A stretch of 64,000 nt of DNA. It comes from Catellatospora sp. TT07R-123 (GTDB taxonomy: Bacteria; Actinomycetota; Actinomycetes; Mycobacteriales; Micromonosporaceae). Made by a program: the position numbers and the translations under genes. Shown here one piece after another: positions 26,445-38,360 of the stretch. The notes under the pieces are model-generated. The model was not told the origin of the DNA, searched no databases, and worked only from the letters and a program-made list of their open reading frames with translations. The number at the start of each line of letters is the position of its first letter. Within the stretch, counting starts at the first letter, position 1. The stretch is from the NCBI RefSeq assembly GCF_018327705.1, contig NZ_BNEM01000002.1:2666001-2730000 (forward strand). The letters run 5' to 3'.

Positions 26445-27833
26445 TTGCGTACCTCCTGGCGAAACACCATCCTGACCACCGCGACCGCCCTGGCCGCCCT
26501 GGCCGTCGGCATGCCCGCCGCCCCCGCGTTCGCCGCGACCCCGAGCGTGCGCGTCAACGAGGTCGAGTCCAGCGGCGGCAGCCCCGGCGACTGGGTGGAG
26601 CTGGTCAACACCGGCACCACCGCGGTCGACCTGTCCGGGTGGATCGTCCGGGACAACGACAACTCCCACGCGTACACGATCGCCTCAGGCACGTCCCTGG
26701 CCGTCGGCGCGTTCCTGGCCCTGGACGTCGAGTCGGCGTACGGCCTGGGCAGCTCCGACTCCGCCCGCCTCTACCTGGCCGACGGCTCGACGCTGGTCGA
26801 CAGCTACACCTGGACCTCGCACGCGAGCACCACCTACGGCCGCTGCGCCGACGGCACCGGCGCGTTCACCACGACCGTCGCCGCGACCAAGGGCGCCGCC
26901 AACTCGTGCCCGCCGCCCGCCCCGGTGACCTGGCCCGGCGGTTCGGCCGTCGCGGTCGCCGACGCCTCGAACGTGTTCGGCACGAACCTCAGCGGCCTGT
27001 CGTTCAGCAGCTCGACCGTGCTGTGGGCGGTCGACAACGGCCCCGGCAAGCTGTACCGCCTGATCCCGTCCGGCAGCACCTGGATCCGCGACACCGCGAC
27101 CGGCTGGTCTTCCGGCAAGACCCTTCGCTACGCGAGCGGCAGCGGCGACCCGGACGCCGAGGGCGTCGTCAGCACCCCGGACGGCCTGTTCGTGGCGACC
27201 GAGCGTGACAACGGCAGCAGCGGCACCAGCCTGCCGAAGATCCTGCGCTACGACACCACGTCGACCGCGACCACGATCAACGCGGCCGCGGAGTGGAACC
27301 TGAAGGCCGACCTGCCGTCCGTGGACGCCAACAGCGGCCTGGAGGGCATCACCTGGGTCCCGGACTCGTTCCTGACCGCGCACGGCTTCTTCGACGAGCA
27401 CACGGGCGCCGCGTACAACCCGGCCGACTACGCCGGGCACGGCAGCGGCCTGTTCTTCGTGGGCCTGGAGGCCAACGGCACCGTGTACGCGTACGCGCTG
27501 ACCCAGTCCGGCGGCTCCTTCACCCGGGTGGCGACGTTCGGCAGCGGCTTCTCGTCGGTGATGGAGCTGACGTACGACGCGGCGACCGGTCACCTGTGGT
27601 CGGTCTGCGACAACACCTGCTCGGGCCGTACGGCGATCCTCGACGTCAACGCGCAGGGCCGGTTCGCGGTGACCGCGACGTACAACCGGCCGTCGGGCAT
27701 GTCGAACTACAACAACGAGGGCTTCGCGATCTCCCCGCTCTGCTCCTCGGGCTCCAAGCAGGTGGTCTGGTCCGACGACGACAACGACGGCGGCCACGCC
27801 CTCCGCTCGGGCACCCTGAACTGCACCGCCTGA
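26445..27833 (+). CDS. Secreted lamin-tail-domain protein with beta-propeller-like C-terminus
   Basis: TTG at 26445 follows GGAAGGA with seven bases. The 462-residue product has a Sec signal peptide (cleavage near AFA-AT, residue 31). A lamin-tail domain spans about residues 35-130 (VRVNEVESSGGSPGDWVELVN, VDLSGWIVRD). A region of repeated WAVDNGPGKLYRL, GLEGITWVPD and GHLWSVCDNT strands resembles the esterase-like/phytase beta-propeller family. Lamin-tail domains occur in secreted nucleases and phosphatases. It probably acts outside the cell on phosphate esters or as an adhesive protein; the enzyme activity is uncertain. It is monocistronic, with a clear terminator downstream. Confidence 0.8.
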   Translation: MRTSWRNTILTTATALAALAVGMPAAPAFAATPSVRVNEVESSGGSPGDWVELVNTGTTAVDLSGWIVRDNDNSHAYTIASGTSLAVGAFLALDVESAYGLGSSDSARLYLADGSTLVDSYTWTSHASTTYGRCADGTGAFTTTVAATKGAANSCPPPAPVTWPGGSAVAVADASNVFGTNLSGLSFSSSTVLWAVDNGPGKLYRLIPSGSTWIRDTATGWSSGKTLRYASGSGDPDAEGVVSTPDGLFVATERDNGSSGTSLPKILRYDTTSTATTINAAAEWNLKADLPSVDANSGLEGITWVPDSFLTAHGFFDEHTGAAYNPADYAGHGSGLFFVGLEANGTVYAYALTQSGGSFTRVATFGSGFSSVMELTYDAATGHLWSVCDNTCSGRTAILDVNAQGRFAVTATYNRPSGMSNYNNEGFAISPLCSSGSKQVVWSDDDNDGGHALRSGTLNCTA

Positions 27834-27908
27834 CTGCGGTTGGCACAGCGCCACGACGAACACGAGGTGACGCCCCGCCGGCTCGGCGGGATGAGGACCT
27901 CTGACTTG

Positions 27909-27948
27909 GGTCAGGGGCATCCGCACGGTCGTGCTGATGCCCCTGACC
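27909..27948 (+). terminator. Intrinsic terminator of the lamin-tail gene
   Basis: GGTCAGGGGCATC (27909-27921) pairs perfectly with GATGCCCCTGACC (27936-27948), followed by TTCTCGTTCGTT. Confidence 0.75.
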
Positions 27949-28029
27949 TTCTCGTTCGTTCAGAGCGGGACGCCCGTTCAGGTGCCGCACGGCCCGGACG
28001 TGCCGGGGCGGCACCAGGCAGGTCACGCA

Positions 28030-28737
28030 TCACGTCGTGCCGCTGCCTCCGAGAACGTCCAGACCCAGGACCGAGAGTGTCGCCACGCCCGTGGAGGGCG
28101 GCGCGGCACCATGCCTCGGCCGATCGTCACCGACGCCGAGCAGCCGACACACGGCCGCGTCAACGTCGGTGTCAGCGGCGATCGACAATTCGAGAACACC
28201 CGGTACGACGATCTCCGTGGCGAGCCGGCCGTCCTTGACCGACGCGACGACCGATATCTCCGCAGTGTCGTCCTGCCGAGCGTGAGCCGCCGGTGTGTAT
28301 ACCCGCGGCTGGTCGTCCAGCACCGCCTCGGTCGGAGGCTCTTCGTATGCCGAGATCGGCTCCGATGTCTCCTCGGCGGGTTGGTCTGCGAACTTCACGG
28401 GAAGCTCGGCCGCCGCCGCCTCGGCGAGGGGTAGGACCATTTCCACACCCCACACCGCTGCAGCAACGCCCAGGACCAGCACTCCGCTGACGAGCCCTAC
28501 CGCCGTGACGCCATAGGGATTGACCAGGGGCGTGCCGCTCGCCTGGAGTTCGAGATACCTGCGCCGCACCGCCGTCCGCGCTCGAAGCATGAACAGCGGG
28601 CCGCGCAGGAACCGAGCATCCTGGTCAGCGTGGGCGATGATGAGGTGGAGATCCTGATCGACGCGCCGCATCTCGATGTCGCGATCCGCGTTCCTCCCGG
28701 GTTCGGGCGTGCGGCGCGGGTAGGGACGAGGGGGCAT
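28030..28737 (-). CDS. Single-pass membrane protein of unknown function
   Basis: The 235-residue protein has an arginine/proline-rich N-terminus and a helical part (DLHLIIAHADQDARFLRG). One membrane segment lies at about residues 78-100 (VTAVGLVSGVLVLGVAAAVWGV), with an acidic, probably extracellular C-terminal part. No family is recognised. It follows the gene at 28742 with a 4-base gap and is surely co-transcribed with it. Confidence 0.65.
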   Translation of the reverse strand: MPPRPYPRRTPEPGRNADRDIEMRRVDQDLHLIIAHADQDARFLRGPLFMLRARTAVRRRYLELQASGTPLVNPYGVTAVGLVSGVLVLGVAAAVWGVEMVLPLAEAAAAELPVKFADQPAEETSEPISAYEEPPTEAVLDDQPRVYTPAAHARQDDTAEISVVASVKDGRLATEIVVPGVLELSIAADTDVDAAVCRLLGVGDDRPRHGAAPPSTGVATLSVLGLDVLGGSGTT

Positions 28738-28741
28738 CAGA

Positions 28742-29179
28742 TCACCACTCCGGCGAGTCCGGAACAGGGCTGCCGTCGACTCCCGGACCTCCCCTTCCGC
28801 CCCTGAAGTCTATGATCTGCATGATGGTCTGCTGCTGGAGGATCTGCTCCCATTCCTCGGTGGACTTGTCGTCACGGGTCACGTATCTCGCCGACGCAAG
28901 GTACGTGTTGGCGATGATCTTGCAGGCGTCCCGGTGCCTGATGGCCGGTGGCCCGTCCAGCTGCCGCTCGACATCCTCCACGCGCACGGCGTGAGTGGTC
29001 GAGAAGTGCATCCGAGTGTTCGACGACAGGTGCGCGAGGCCGGAAACCCGCCCGCCCACGACGCCGTTCAGAGTCTCCTCGACTCTTTTGCGGCGCTCCA
29101 GCACCGCACGGTACTTCAAGTCGATCACGGTGACGACGAGTGTCGCCGCCGTGATACCGATCGCGAGCTCCGCATTCAT
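28742..29179 (-). CDS. Small membrane-anchored protein, first gene of a two-gene unit
   Basis: I chose the ATG at 29179 because the 14 residues added by the longer frame are arginine-rich and precede the natural hydrophobic N-terminus; AGG lies about seven bases upstream. The 145-residue product starts MNAELAIGITAATLVVTVID (one membrane segment), then a basic and helical cytoplasmic part (LERRKRVEETLNGVVGGRV) and a C-terminus with QQQTIMQIIDFRGGRGGPG. Its layout resembles that of the protein at 407-1012, although no sequence similarity is claimed. Function is unknown. Confidence 0.6.
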   Translation of the reverse strand: MNAELAIGITAATLVVTVIDLKYRAVLERRKRVEETLNGVVGGRVSGLAHLSSNTRMHFSTTHAVRVEDVERQLDGPPAIRHRDACKIIANTYLASARYVTRDDKSTEEWEQILQQQTIMQIIDFRGGRGGPGVDGSPVPDSPEW

Positions 29180-29373
29180 CGCAAACCTATCTAATGTGGG
29201 CGTCCGCTTCCGCCATCGCACGCCCGTACCTGATCCATTACCCGTGTGAACGACACCATCGAGGAATAGTCACGCAGCGATTTGTCAATGAATGATGCTT
29301 TAGTTGTTTATGCGCAATTCCTGGGAGGTGCTCATCGAACTCCCTGCAGGAAACGGAAGGAAGGGGCCGCAGG

Positions 29374-32451
<3,078 letters not shown>

Positions 32452-32485
32452 CAGTCCCCGGGACCGGCATCGGGCTTGCGCCGGA

Positions 32486-33478
32486 TCAGGCGCGCGGCCC
32501 CCGGTCGGCGAGCTGCTTGGTGAGCTCGTAGGCGACCGCGTCGGGGCTGCTCGGGTCCAGGCACATCGGGTCGGTGGTCTGGTAGACGGGGCTGATCTCG
32601 TACGCCCGCTGCTCCAGCTTCAGCGCTTCCAGGTCGGCCGCCAGCCGGTCCGCCAGGTCCAGCTTGCGCACGCGGGTCAGCGCGAGGGTCTCGCCCTCCG
32701 GGTCGTCCACCGCCGTGATCTTGATGTTGCCGACGCCGGGGGCGTAGAACTTGCGCTGCACGCCGCCGTCGGGGTCCAGCGGGCTGGTCTCGTCGATGAC
32801 GAGCACGTCGTCGTAGCAGCCGGTCGGCACGCACACGCCGTCCTCGTGGGTGCGGTGCACCTTCCCGCAGTCCAGGAAGTCGATCTCGGGCGCGGACCCT
32901 TCCAGGAACGACACGCCCTTCTTCGGCTTGCCGGGCACCAGCACCCCGCCCTGGGCGTCCTCCTGCCCGGTGATCCAGGTGTTCGGGGCGCCGGTGAAGT
33001 CCCCGTTCTCGTCGAACTCCTCCGGGTACTCCCCCAGCACCCACACGTTGCCGTGCTTGTCCTGGGCCTGGAACGCGAGCTCCGATTCGGCCACGACGCC
33101 GGAGTCGCTGTCGACGTCCCACAGCACCCGGGTCTTGACTCCGGCGATCTCCTTGACGAAGTCGGTGACGAAGAACGTGACCGTGTGCGGCTGCGGGGCG
33201 CCGCCGGTGTTGGCGAACCCCTGGAGCGTGTATTCGAAGCCCGAGCGCAGCGGGTAGAACTTGTTGTCGACGTCGGCGCCGTCGGGGAAGTTCTTGGGCT
33301 TGAACTTCGTCAGCGGCTCGCAGCCTTTCACGGCCGCGGCGGTTCCCGTGTCGGCGCCGGTGTCGTGGGCCGGGTGGGCCACTGCCGGGCCGGCGAGCGC
33401 CAGCATCGCGGCCAGTGCCGCCCCCGTGGCCGACCAGGCTGCCGCCGGCCGCCGCGATACCCCCGTGAACCCCGTCAT
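32486..33478 (-). CDS. Secreted protein of unknown function
   Basis: I chose the ATG at 33478 because GGAGG precedes it by seven bases; the frame is open upstream. The 330-residue product has a Sec signal peptide (AAMLALAGPAVAHPAHD). The mature region contains NKFYPLRSGFEYTLQGFANT and VTFFVTDFVKEIAGVKTRVL, then DVLVIDETSPLDPDGG, with four cysteines. No family is named with confidence; proteins with this FYPL-G-Y pattern are widespread secreted proteins in actinobacteria. The context gives no clue. Confidence 0.72.
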   Translation of the reverse strand: MTGFTGVSRRPAAAWSATGAALAAMLALAGPAVAHPAHDTGADTGTAAAVKGCEPLTKFKPKNFPDGADVDNKFYPLRSGFEYTLQGFANTGGAPQPHTVTFFVTDFVKEIAGVKTRVLWDVDSDSGVVAESELAFQAQDKHGNVWVLGEYPEEFDENGDFTGAPNTWITGQEDAQGGVLVPGKPKKGVSFLEGSAPEIDFLDCGKVHRTHEDGVCVPTGCYDDVLVIDETSPLDPDGGVQRKFYAPGVGNIKITAVDDPEGETLALTRVRKLDLADRLAADLEALKLEQRAYEISPVYQTTDPMCLDPSSPDAVAYELTKQLADRGPRA

Positions 33479-33568
33479 GTGCTGGTCCTCCGCGTGCTGT
33501 CGTGCGCGCCGACCGTCCCGGCACGCGCCGTTTCGCACCATATAGGGGCTCGCGAGCTCAGCGAGGCT

Positions 33569-34711
33569 TTATGTCCTGTTTTCCACCAGCTGGGGGCCGA
33601 GCACGCCGGCCGGGTCGCGGTAGGCGCGGGCCAGCATCGTCACCCAGTCGTAGATCGCCGTCTCGTTCGGGGCGAGCGGTCCCGGGGTGTAGTGCGGCGA
33701 GGACATGCCGCGCTGCACCGACTCGCACGCCGCCCAGTCCTGCCGGTTGGTCACGTCCCAGAAGTCCACCGCGTACGCCGGGTCGGCGACCTTGTCGTCG
33801 AACAGCCAGCTGCACTCCACGAACGTCCGGTCGGCCGCCAGCGGCACCATCCGGTGCGCCATCACGTAGTCGGGGTGCAGCGACAGCAGCAGGTTCGGGA
33901 ACAGTCCCAGGTAGCGGACCTCGCGCGGGTCGACGCCGGGCAGCATGACGCCGCGCGAACGCCCGTCCAGCGACATCGTCTCGGCGTGCTCGCGCAGCTG
34001 CATCGACCCGCCGAGCCAGTTGCCGGGCTCGTGCCAGTTGTCGCCGGAGGTCGGCGGGGTGACCGCGCACAGCTCAGGGTGGATGAGCGGGCAGTGGTAG
34101 CACTCGTGGTAGTTCTCGGCGATGATCTTCCAGTTCGCGCCGACCTCGTACCGGTGCACCGCCTTGACCGTCAGGTGCTCGGCCGCGTACGGCGCGACCA
34201 GGTCGTCCAGCGTGCCCAGGTGCTGCTCGAACGGCATCGCCGCGGCGCCCGCGTTGACGAACACCCAGCCGTGCCAGTCCACCGCGGGCAGCTCGACCAG
34301 GCCGAACGCGCGTGCCTCGAAGTCGTCGCCCATCCGGGGCGCGGTCCGCAGCGCCCCGTCCAGGTCGTAGGACCAGCCGTGGTACGGGCACACCAGCGCC
34401 CGCCGCTCGCACCGCTGCCCCGCGCCGAGCAGCTCGTGGCCGCGGTGGCGGCAGGCGTTGGCGAACGCCCGCACCTGCTCCCCCACGGTCACCACGACCG
34501 ACACGTCCCCGACGGTGACCTGGTGCTGGTTGCCGTCGGCGGCCAGCTGCGCCGTACGGCCCAGGCAGGTCCACGATCCGGCGAACAGGTGCCGCCGCTC
34601 CCACGCCAGGACCCGCTCGTCGGTGTACGCGGCCACGGGCAGCATCCGCGACTGCCCGAACGGCCGCAGCGCGGCGGCCAGGCCGTCGGCGGCCAGCGGC
34701 GCCGGGCTCAC
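33569..34711 (-). CDS. Rieske [2Fe-2S] aromatic-ring-hydroxylating/monooxygenase-type protein
   Basis: The GTG at 34711 overlaps the stop of the upstream oxidoreductase by four bases, with CGGAG upstream, so the genes are translationally coupled (380 residues). The Rieske motif CRHRGH...CPYHGW lies at about residues 74-96. The C-terminal catalytic domain has NWKIIAENYHECYHCPLIHP, the mononuclear-iron signature with N-x-E-NYHE-C-H. The length and layout match the alpha subunits of Rieske oxygenases (choline monooxygenase and stachydrine demethylase-like). It would oxidise an organic substrate with electrons from a reductase that is not in this operon. The paired FAD oxidoreductase suggests a two-step oxidation. 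Substrate unknown. Confidence 0.9.
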   Translation of the reverse strand: MSPAPLAADGLAAALRPFGQSRMLPVAAYTDERVLAWERRHLFAGSWTCLGRTAQLAADGNQHQVTVGDVSVVVTVGEQVRAFANACRHRGHELLGAGQRCERRALVCPYHGWSYDLDGALRTAPRMGDDFEARAFGLVELPAVDWHGWVFVNAGAAAMPFEQHLGTLDDLVAPYAAEHLTVKAVHRYEVGANWKIIAENYHECYHCPLIHPELCAVTPPTSGDNWHEPGNWLGGSMQLREHAETMSLDGRSRGVMLPGVDPREVRYLGLFPNLLLSLHPDYVMAHRMVPLAADRTFVECSWLFDDKVADPAYAVDFWDVTNRQDWAACESVQRGMSSPHYTPGPLAPNETAIYDWVTMLARAYRDPAGVLGPQLVENRT

Positions 34712-36303
34712 CGCCGGGCTCCGGACTTCGTGTCGTGCAGCACCTGCCGGACCACGTTGCGGCCCGGGATGCCGGTGACCCCGCCGCCGCCGTGGGTGGC
34801 CGATCCGGCCTGGTACAGGCCCCGGATCGGGGTGCGCAGGTCGGCGTAGCCGGCCGCCGGGCGGCAGTGGAACATCTGCCCCGGGGTCAGCTCGCCGTGG
34901 AAGATGTTGCCGCCGACCAGGCCGTACTCGGTCTGCATCTGGTGCGGACCGATGACCTGGCGGCCGAGGATCGAGCCGGTGAAGCCGGGGGCGACGGCCT
35001 CCATCCGCGCGACCAGGCGGTCGGCGTAGGCGTCGAGCTCGGCGGTGTGCGGCTCGGCGGCCCAGGTGTGCGGGACGTACTGGGTGAACATGCTGACCAC
35101 GTGCTTTCCCTCGGGAGCGAGGGTGGGGTCGAACACGGACGGGATGCAGACGTCGGCGAACGGCAGCGTCGCGGCGCGCCCGGCGGCGGCCTCCTGGAAC
35201 GCGGTCTCGACGTCGTCGAGGGACTCCGACAGCACGATGGTGCCGCCGTGCACGTCGGGGTCGAAGTCGGGGTGGCTGGTGAACACCGGCAGCCGGTCGA
35301 CGGCGAAGTTGACCTTCACGGTGCCGGAGCGGGTCTGCCAGGCCTCGATGTCGTCGATGAAGTCGGCGGGCAGCTCGGCGCGGTCGACCAGGTCCAGGAA
35401 CGAGATCTTCGGGTGCGCGGTGGTGATCACCGTGGCCGCCGCGATCTGCTCCCCGGAGTCCAGGGTGACCCCGGTGACGCGGCCGCCGCGCACGTCGATG
35501 CGGGCCACGGAGGCGTTCGTGCGGATCTCGGCGCCGAACGCGCGGGCCGAGGCGGCCATCGCGGCGGTGACCGCGCCCATACCGCCGCGCGGGAAGCCCC
35601 AGGCGGCGGCTTGGCCGCCGGTCTGGTCCAGGTGGTGGTGCAGGGTGACGAACGCGGTCCCGGCGCTGCGCGGCCCGCCCCAGGTGCCGATGACGCCCGA
35701 CACCGACAGCAGCCCCCGCATGGCGTCGGATGCGAACCGGTGCTCGACCAGGTCGGCGACGCTGGCGGTGAACAGCCGGGTCAGGTCGAACACCGCCCGG
35801 GTGTCCATGCCCCGCACCTTGGCCAGCAGGCCCGCCTGCGCGAGCAGGTCGCCGGGCCGCTTGGAACCGAGCTTCGGGGGTATGGCGTCCAGCAGCGGCC
35901 CAACCTTGGCGCCCAGCGCGCCCAGCCACGCCTCCCACCGCTCGTAGGCGTCGGCGTCGGCCTTGGAGAACTTGGCGATCTCGGCGTGGCGGCGGCCGGG
36001 GTCGGCCAGCAGGTGCAGGTGGCGGCCGTCGCGGCGGGGTGCGAAGTAGGGGCCCTGCGGGTAGACGTGGTAGCCGTGCTCGGCCAGCCTCAGGTCGGCG
36101 ACCATGTCCGGCGGCAGCAGGCTCACCACATAGGACAGGGAGGTAACCAGGAAGTCGGGGCCGAACGGGCGTTCGGAGACGGCGGCGCCGCCGACGATCT
36201 CGCGGCGTTCCAGCACCAGCACCCGGCGCCCGGACCGGGCGAGGTAGGCGGCGGCCACCAGACCGTTGTGGCCGCCACCGACGATGATCACGTCGTACGT
36301 CAC
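34708..36303 (-). CDS. FAD-dependent oxidoreductase, phytoene-desaturase/PYROXD2-like
   Basis: I chose the GTG at 36303 because the family starts a few residues before the FAD motif; ATG at 36354 is the alternative and would add 17 residues. No Shine-Dalgarno is seen at either. The 531-residue protein has the dinucleotide-binding motif YDVIIVGGGHNGLVAAAYLA, then LERREIVGGAAVSE, a central GGMGAVTAAMA segment, and the C-terminal FAD-binding GLYQAGSATHGGGGVTGIPG. It oxidises a hydrophobic or amine substrate. Its stop overlaps the Rieske oxygenase start, so the two make one operon. Confidence 0.88.
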   Translation of the reverse strand: MTYDVIIVGGGHNGLVAAAYLARSGRRVLVLERREIVGGAAVSERPFGPDFLVTSLSYVVSLLPPDMVADLRLAEHGYHVYPQGPYFAPRRDGRHLHLLADPGRRHAEIAKFSKADADAYERWEAWLGALGAKVGPLLDAIPPKLGSKRPGDLLAQAGLLAKVRGMDTRAVFDLTRLFTASVADLVEHRFASDAMRGLLSVSGVIGTWGGPRSAGTAFVTLHHHLDQTGGQAAAWGFPRGGMGAVTAAMAASARAFGAEIRTNASVARIDVRGGRVTGVTLDSGEQIAAATVITTAHPKISFLDLVDRAELPADFIDDIEAWQTRSGTVKVNFAVDRLPVFTSHPDFDPDVHGGTIVLSESLDDVETAFQEAAAGRAATLPFADVCIPSVFDPTLAPEGKHVVSMFTQYVPHTWAAEPHTAELDAYADRLVARMEAVAPGFTGSILGRQVIGPHQMQTEYGLVGGNIFHGELTPGQMFHCRPAAGYADLRTPIRGLYQAGSATHGGGGVTGIPGRNVVRQVLHDTKSGARR

Positions 36304-36319
36304 CCGGAGAGTGTGCCTG

Positions 36320-36333
36320 ACTGACCACTCAGT
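36320..36333 (-). promoter_or_regulatory. Possible TetR-type operator upstream of the oxidoreductase pair
   Basis: ACTGA-CCAC-TCAGT is a perfect 5-bp inverted repeat 17 bases before the chosen start, near an A/T-rich stretch at 36355-36381. It resembles TetR-family boxes. No TetR gene is adjacent. Confidence 0.3.
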
Positions 36334-36481
36334 TGGGAAGAGCACGTTCGACATGCGTAATATTTATGCTGATGATTTAAACTGGCGCACTCCCGCCACC
36401 GCGGCGCCCCCACCCGGATCGGCGTTTCGCACCTCATCCGGCCCCGCCGCCCGGTTGAATGGGCAGGGTGAGGGGCCGCCG

Positions 36482-37690
36482 ATGCTCGCCGTACTGATGC
36501 TGGGCCTGGTGCTGGTCGCCTGGGCGGTCATCGCCCGCCCCGCCCAGCGCTACAGCGTCACCGTCCCCATCGCCATGGCCGCCTCCGGCATGATCCTCAC
36601 CAGCGGCACCCACCCGCTCGTCGACGTCGAGCTCACCGGCGCCACCGTGCGCCACCTGGTCGAGCTCACCCTCGCCGTCGTCCTGTTCACCGACGCCACC
36701 GACATCAGCACCACCTGGCTGCGCGCCCACGCCGGCGTCACCGTCCGGATGCTGTTCATCGCGTTCCCGCTGACCGTGCTGCTCGGCTTCCTCGCCGCGA
36801 TACCGCTGCTGGCCGGTGCCGGCTGGTGGGTCTGCGCCATCACCGCCGTCGTCCTGTCGGCCACCGACTCGACCCCGATCACCCCGCTGCTGCACGACCA
36901 GCGCCTGCCCGGCGACCTGCGCCAGACCATCACCGTCGTCAGCGGCCTCGACGACGGCCTGGCCGCGCCCCTGCTGCTCATCGTGCTCGCCGGGGCCGTC
37001 GGCGGCGAGACCATCCCCGAGGTCCTGCTCGAACTGCTCATCGCCCTGGTCGTCGGCCTGGCTCTCGGCTACGCCGGCGCCCGGCTGCTGCACCTGGCCC
37101 GCCACCGCGGCTGGAGCACCCCCGACGCCGAGCGCGTCGGCCTGCTCGCCCTGGCCATCGCCAGCTTCGCGCTGGCCTTCGTGCTGCACGGCAACGGCTT
37201 CGTCGCCGCGTTCGCCGCCGGGCTGACCGCCCGCGCGACAGCACCCGACCTGCCCCGTGCCGCCCTGCAGACGTGCGAGGACACCGTGTCGGTGCTGTCG
37301 GCGGCGGTCTGGTTCGTGTTCGGGTCGCTGGTCGTGCCCGCGTTCACCGACGGCCTGGACTGGCGGGTGTTCCTCTACGCCTTCGCCAGCCTCACCGTGA
37401 TCCGGATGGTCCCGGTCGCGCTGGCGCTGATCGGCACCCGCCTGCCCCGCCGCGAGGTCCTCGCCCTGGGGTTCTGGGGACCGCGCGGCCTGGACAGCAT
37501 GGTGCTGGGCATCATCGCCCTGGAGCAGCTGCGCGGCCTGGACGCCGACTGGGTCGCCGACATGGTCGTCGTCGTGATCGGGCTCAGCATCCTCGTGCAC
37601 GGGCTCAGCACCCGGCTGTTCGCCGACCGGTGGGCGCGCCGCGAGGCCGCGGTGCTCAGCCCCGCGCCTGCAGCGCCACCGTCGCGATAG
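36482..37690 (+). CDS. CPA1-type cation:proton antiporter
   Basis: ATG at 36482 is preceded by GTGAGGGG; the frame runs open further upstream but that part overlaps the divergent promoter region. The 402-residue protein has about twelve hydrophobic segments. It has the conserved LSATDSTPITPLL (Asp pair of CPA1 antiporters) and VSGLDDGLAAPLLLI. It exchanges Na+ or K+ for H+ at the inner membrane. The C-terminus overlaps the convergent GPP34 gene by 35 bases. It is monocistronic. Confidence 0.88.
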   Translation: MLAVLMLGLVLVAWAVIARPAQRYSVTVPIAMAASGMILTSGTHPLVDVELTGATVRHLVELTLAVVLFTDATDISTTWLRAHAGVTVRMLFIAFPLTVLLGFLAAIPLLAGAGWWVCAITAVVLSATDSTPITPLLHDQRLPGDLRQTITVVSGLDDGLAAPLLLIVLAGAVGGETIPEVLLELLIALVVGLALGYAGARLLHLARHRGWSTPDAERVGLLALAIASFALAFVLHGNGFVAAFAAGLTARATAPDLPRAALQTCEDTVSVLSAAVWFVFGSLVVPAFTDGLDWRVFLYAFASLTVIRMVPVALALIGTRLPRREVLALGFWGPRGLDSMVLGIIALEQLRGLDADWVADMVVVVIGLSILVHGLSTRLFADRWARREAAVLSPAPAAPPSR

Positions 37691-38294
37691 CCGACTCGAC
37701 CCCCTTGACCAGGTCCCGCAGGTCCTGCGGCATCCCGGTGCGGACCTGCTCCAGCCGGTCGCGGGTGGCCGGGTTCGACAGCATCGGCACCACGATCGAC
37801 ACCCCGATCGCCGTGGTCAGCGAGCACAGCAGGGACGCCGGGGTGTCCAGCGTCTCGCTGGGGCGGCCCAGCAGGAAGCCCAGCCGCACGACCGAGCGGG
37901 TCGCCTCGGTCGGGTCGGTGGCCGGGTAGCGGATCTGGGTGCGGCCGGTGAGGCTGCGCGCGGTCTCGCGCCGGACCACCCCGCGCAGGCCCAGGCGGTG
38001 CGCCACGACCTCCTTGATGTCGGTACGCAGATGCTGGATCCAGTTCTGCACCGGATGCCCCGTGCCGACCCGCTGGAGCTCGGCGACCACCTGGTCGTTG
38101 ACGGCGTCGCCGTTCTGGCGCGCGGTCCACGCCGCGACGCGGCCCGACTCGATGACCAGCGTCCCGCCGAGCACCAGCTCCGCCAGCGCGGCGGCGGCCA
38201 GCCCGCAGGACAGCACATCATTGTTGATCTTTGTTTTGCCGCTGTACTCGTCGTGGCCGATGAGGAAGAGCTCGTCGGCGAGCGCCAGGTCCAT
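37656..38294 (-). CDS. GPP34 (Golgi phosphoprotein 3-like) domain protein
   Basis: ATG at 38294 follows GGGAGGACC. The 212-residue protein has the GPP34 pattern: ADELFLIGHDEYSGK at the N-terminus, ALAELVLGGTLVIE, then WIQHLRTDIKEVVAHRLGLRG. In eukaryotes the family binds PI4P; its bacterial role is unknown and it is abundant in actinobacteria. It overlaps the convergent antiporter gene. Confidence 0.85.
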   Translation of the reverse strand: MDLALADELFLIGHDEYSGKTKINNDVLSCGLAAAALAELVLGGTLVIESGRVAAWTARQNGDAVNDQVVAELQRVGTGHPVQNWIQHLRTDIKEVVAHRLGLRGVVRRETARSLTGRTQIRYPATDPTEATRSVVRLGFLLGRPSETLDTPASLLCSLTTAIGVSIVVPMLSNPATRDRLEQVRTGMPQDLRDLVKGVESAIATVALQARG

Positions 38295-38314
38295 GCGGTC
38301 CTCCCGAAACGGGT

Positions 38315-38347
38315 GTGGTGTGGCCGGGTCCGACCCGGCCACACCAC
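38315..38347 (-). terminator. Terminator after the amidase gene
   Basis: GTGGTGTGGCCGGGT (38315-38329) pairs perfectly with ACCCGGCCACACCAC (38333-38347) around CCG, between the amidase stop and the GPP34 start on the minus strand. Confidence 0.75.
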
Positions 38348-38360
38348 GGTGATGATGGTG

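Noticed and set aside
34712-36328. Upstream part of the frame that contains the Rieske gene, which could suggest a 919-residue fusion
   Set aside because: It is a shadow of the FAD oxidoreductase gene; the Rieske gene starts at the GTG that overlaps the oxidoreductase stop.
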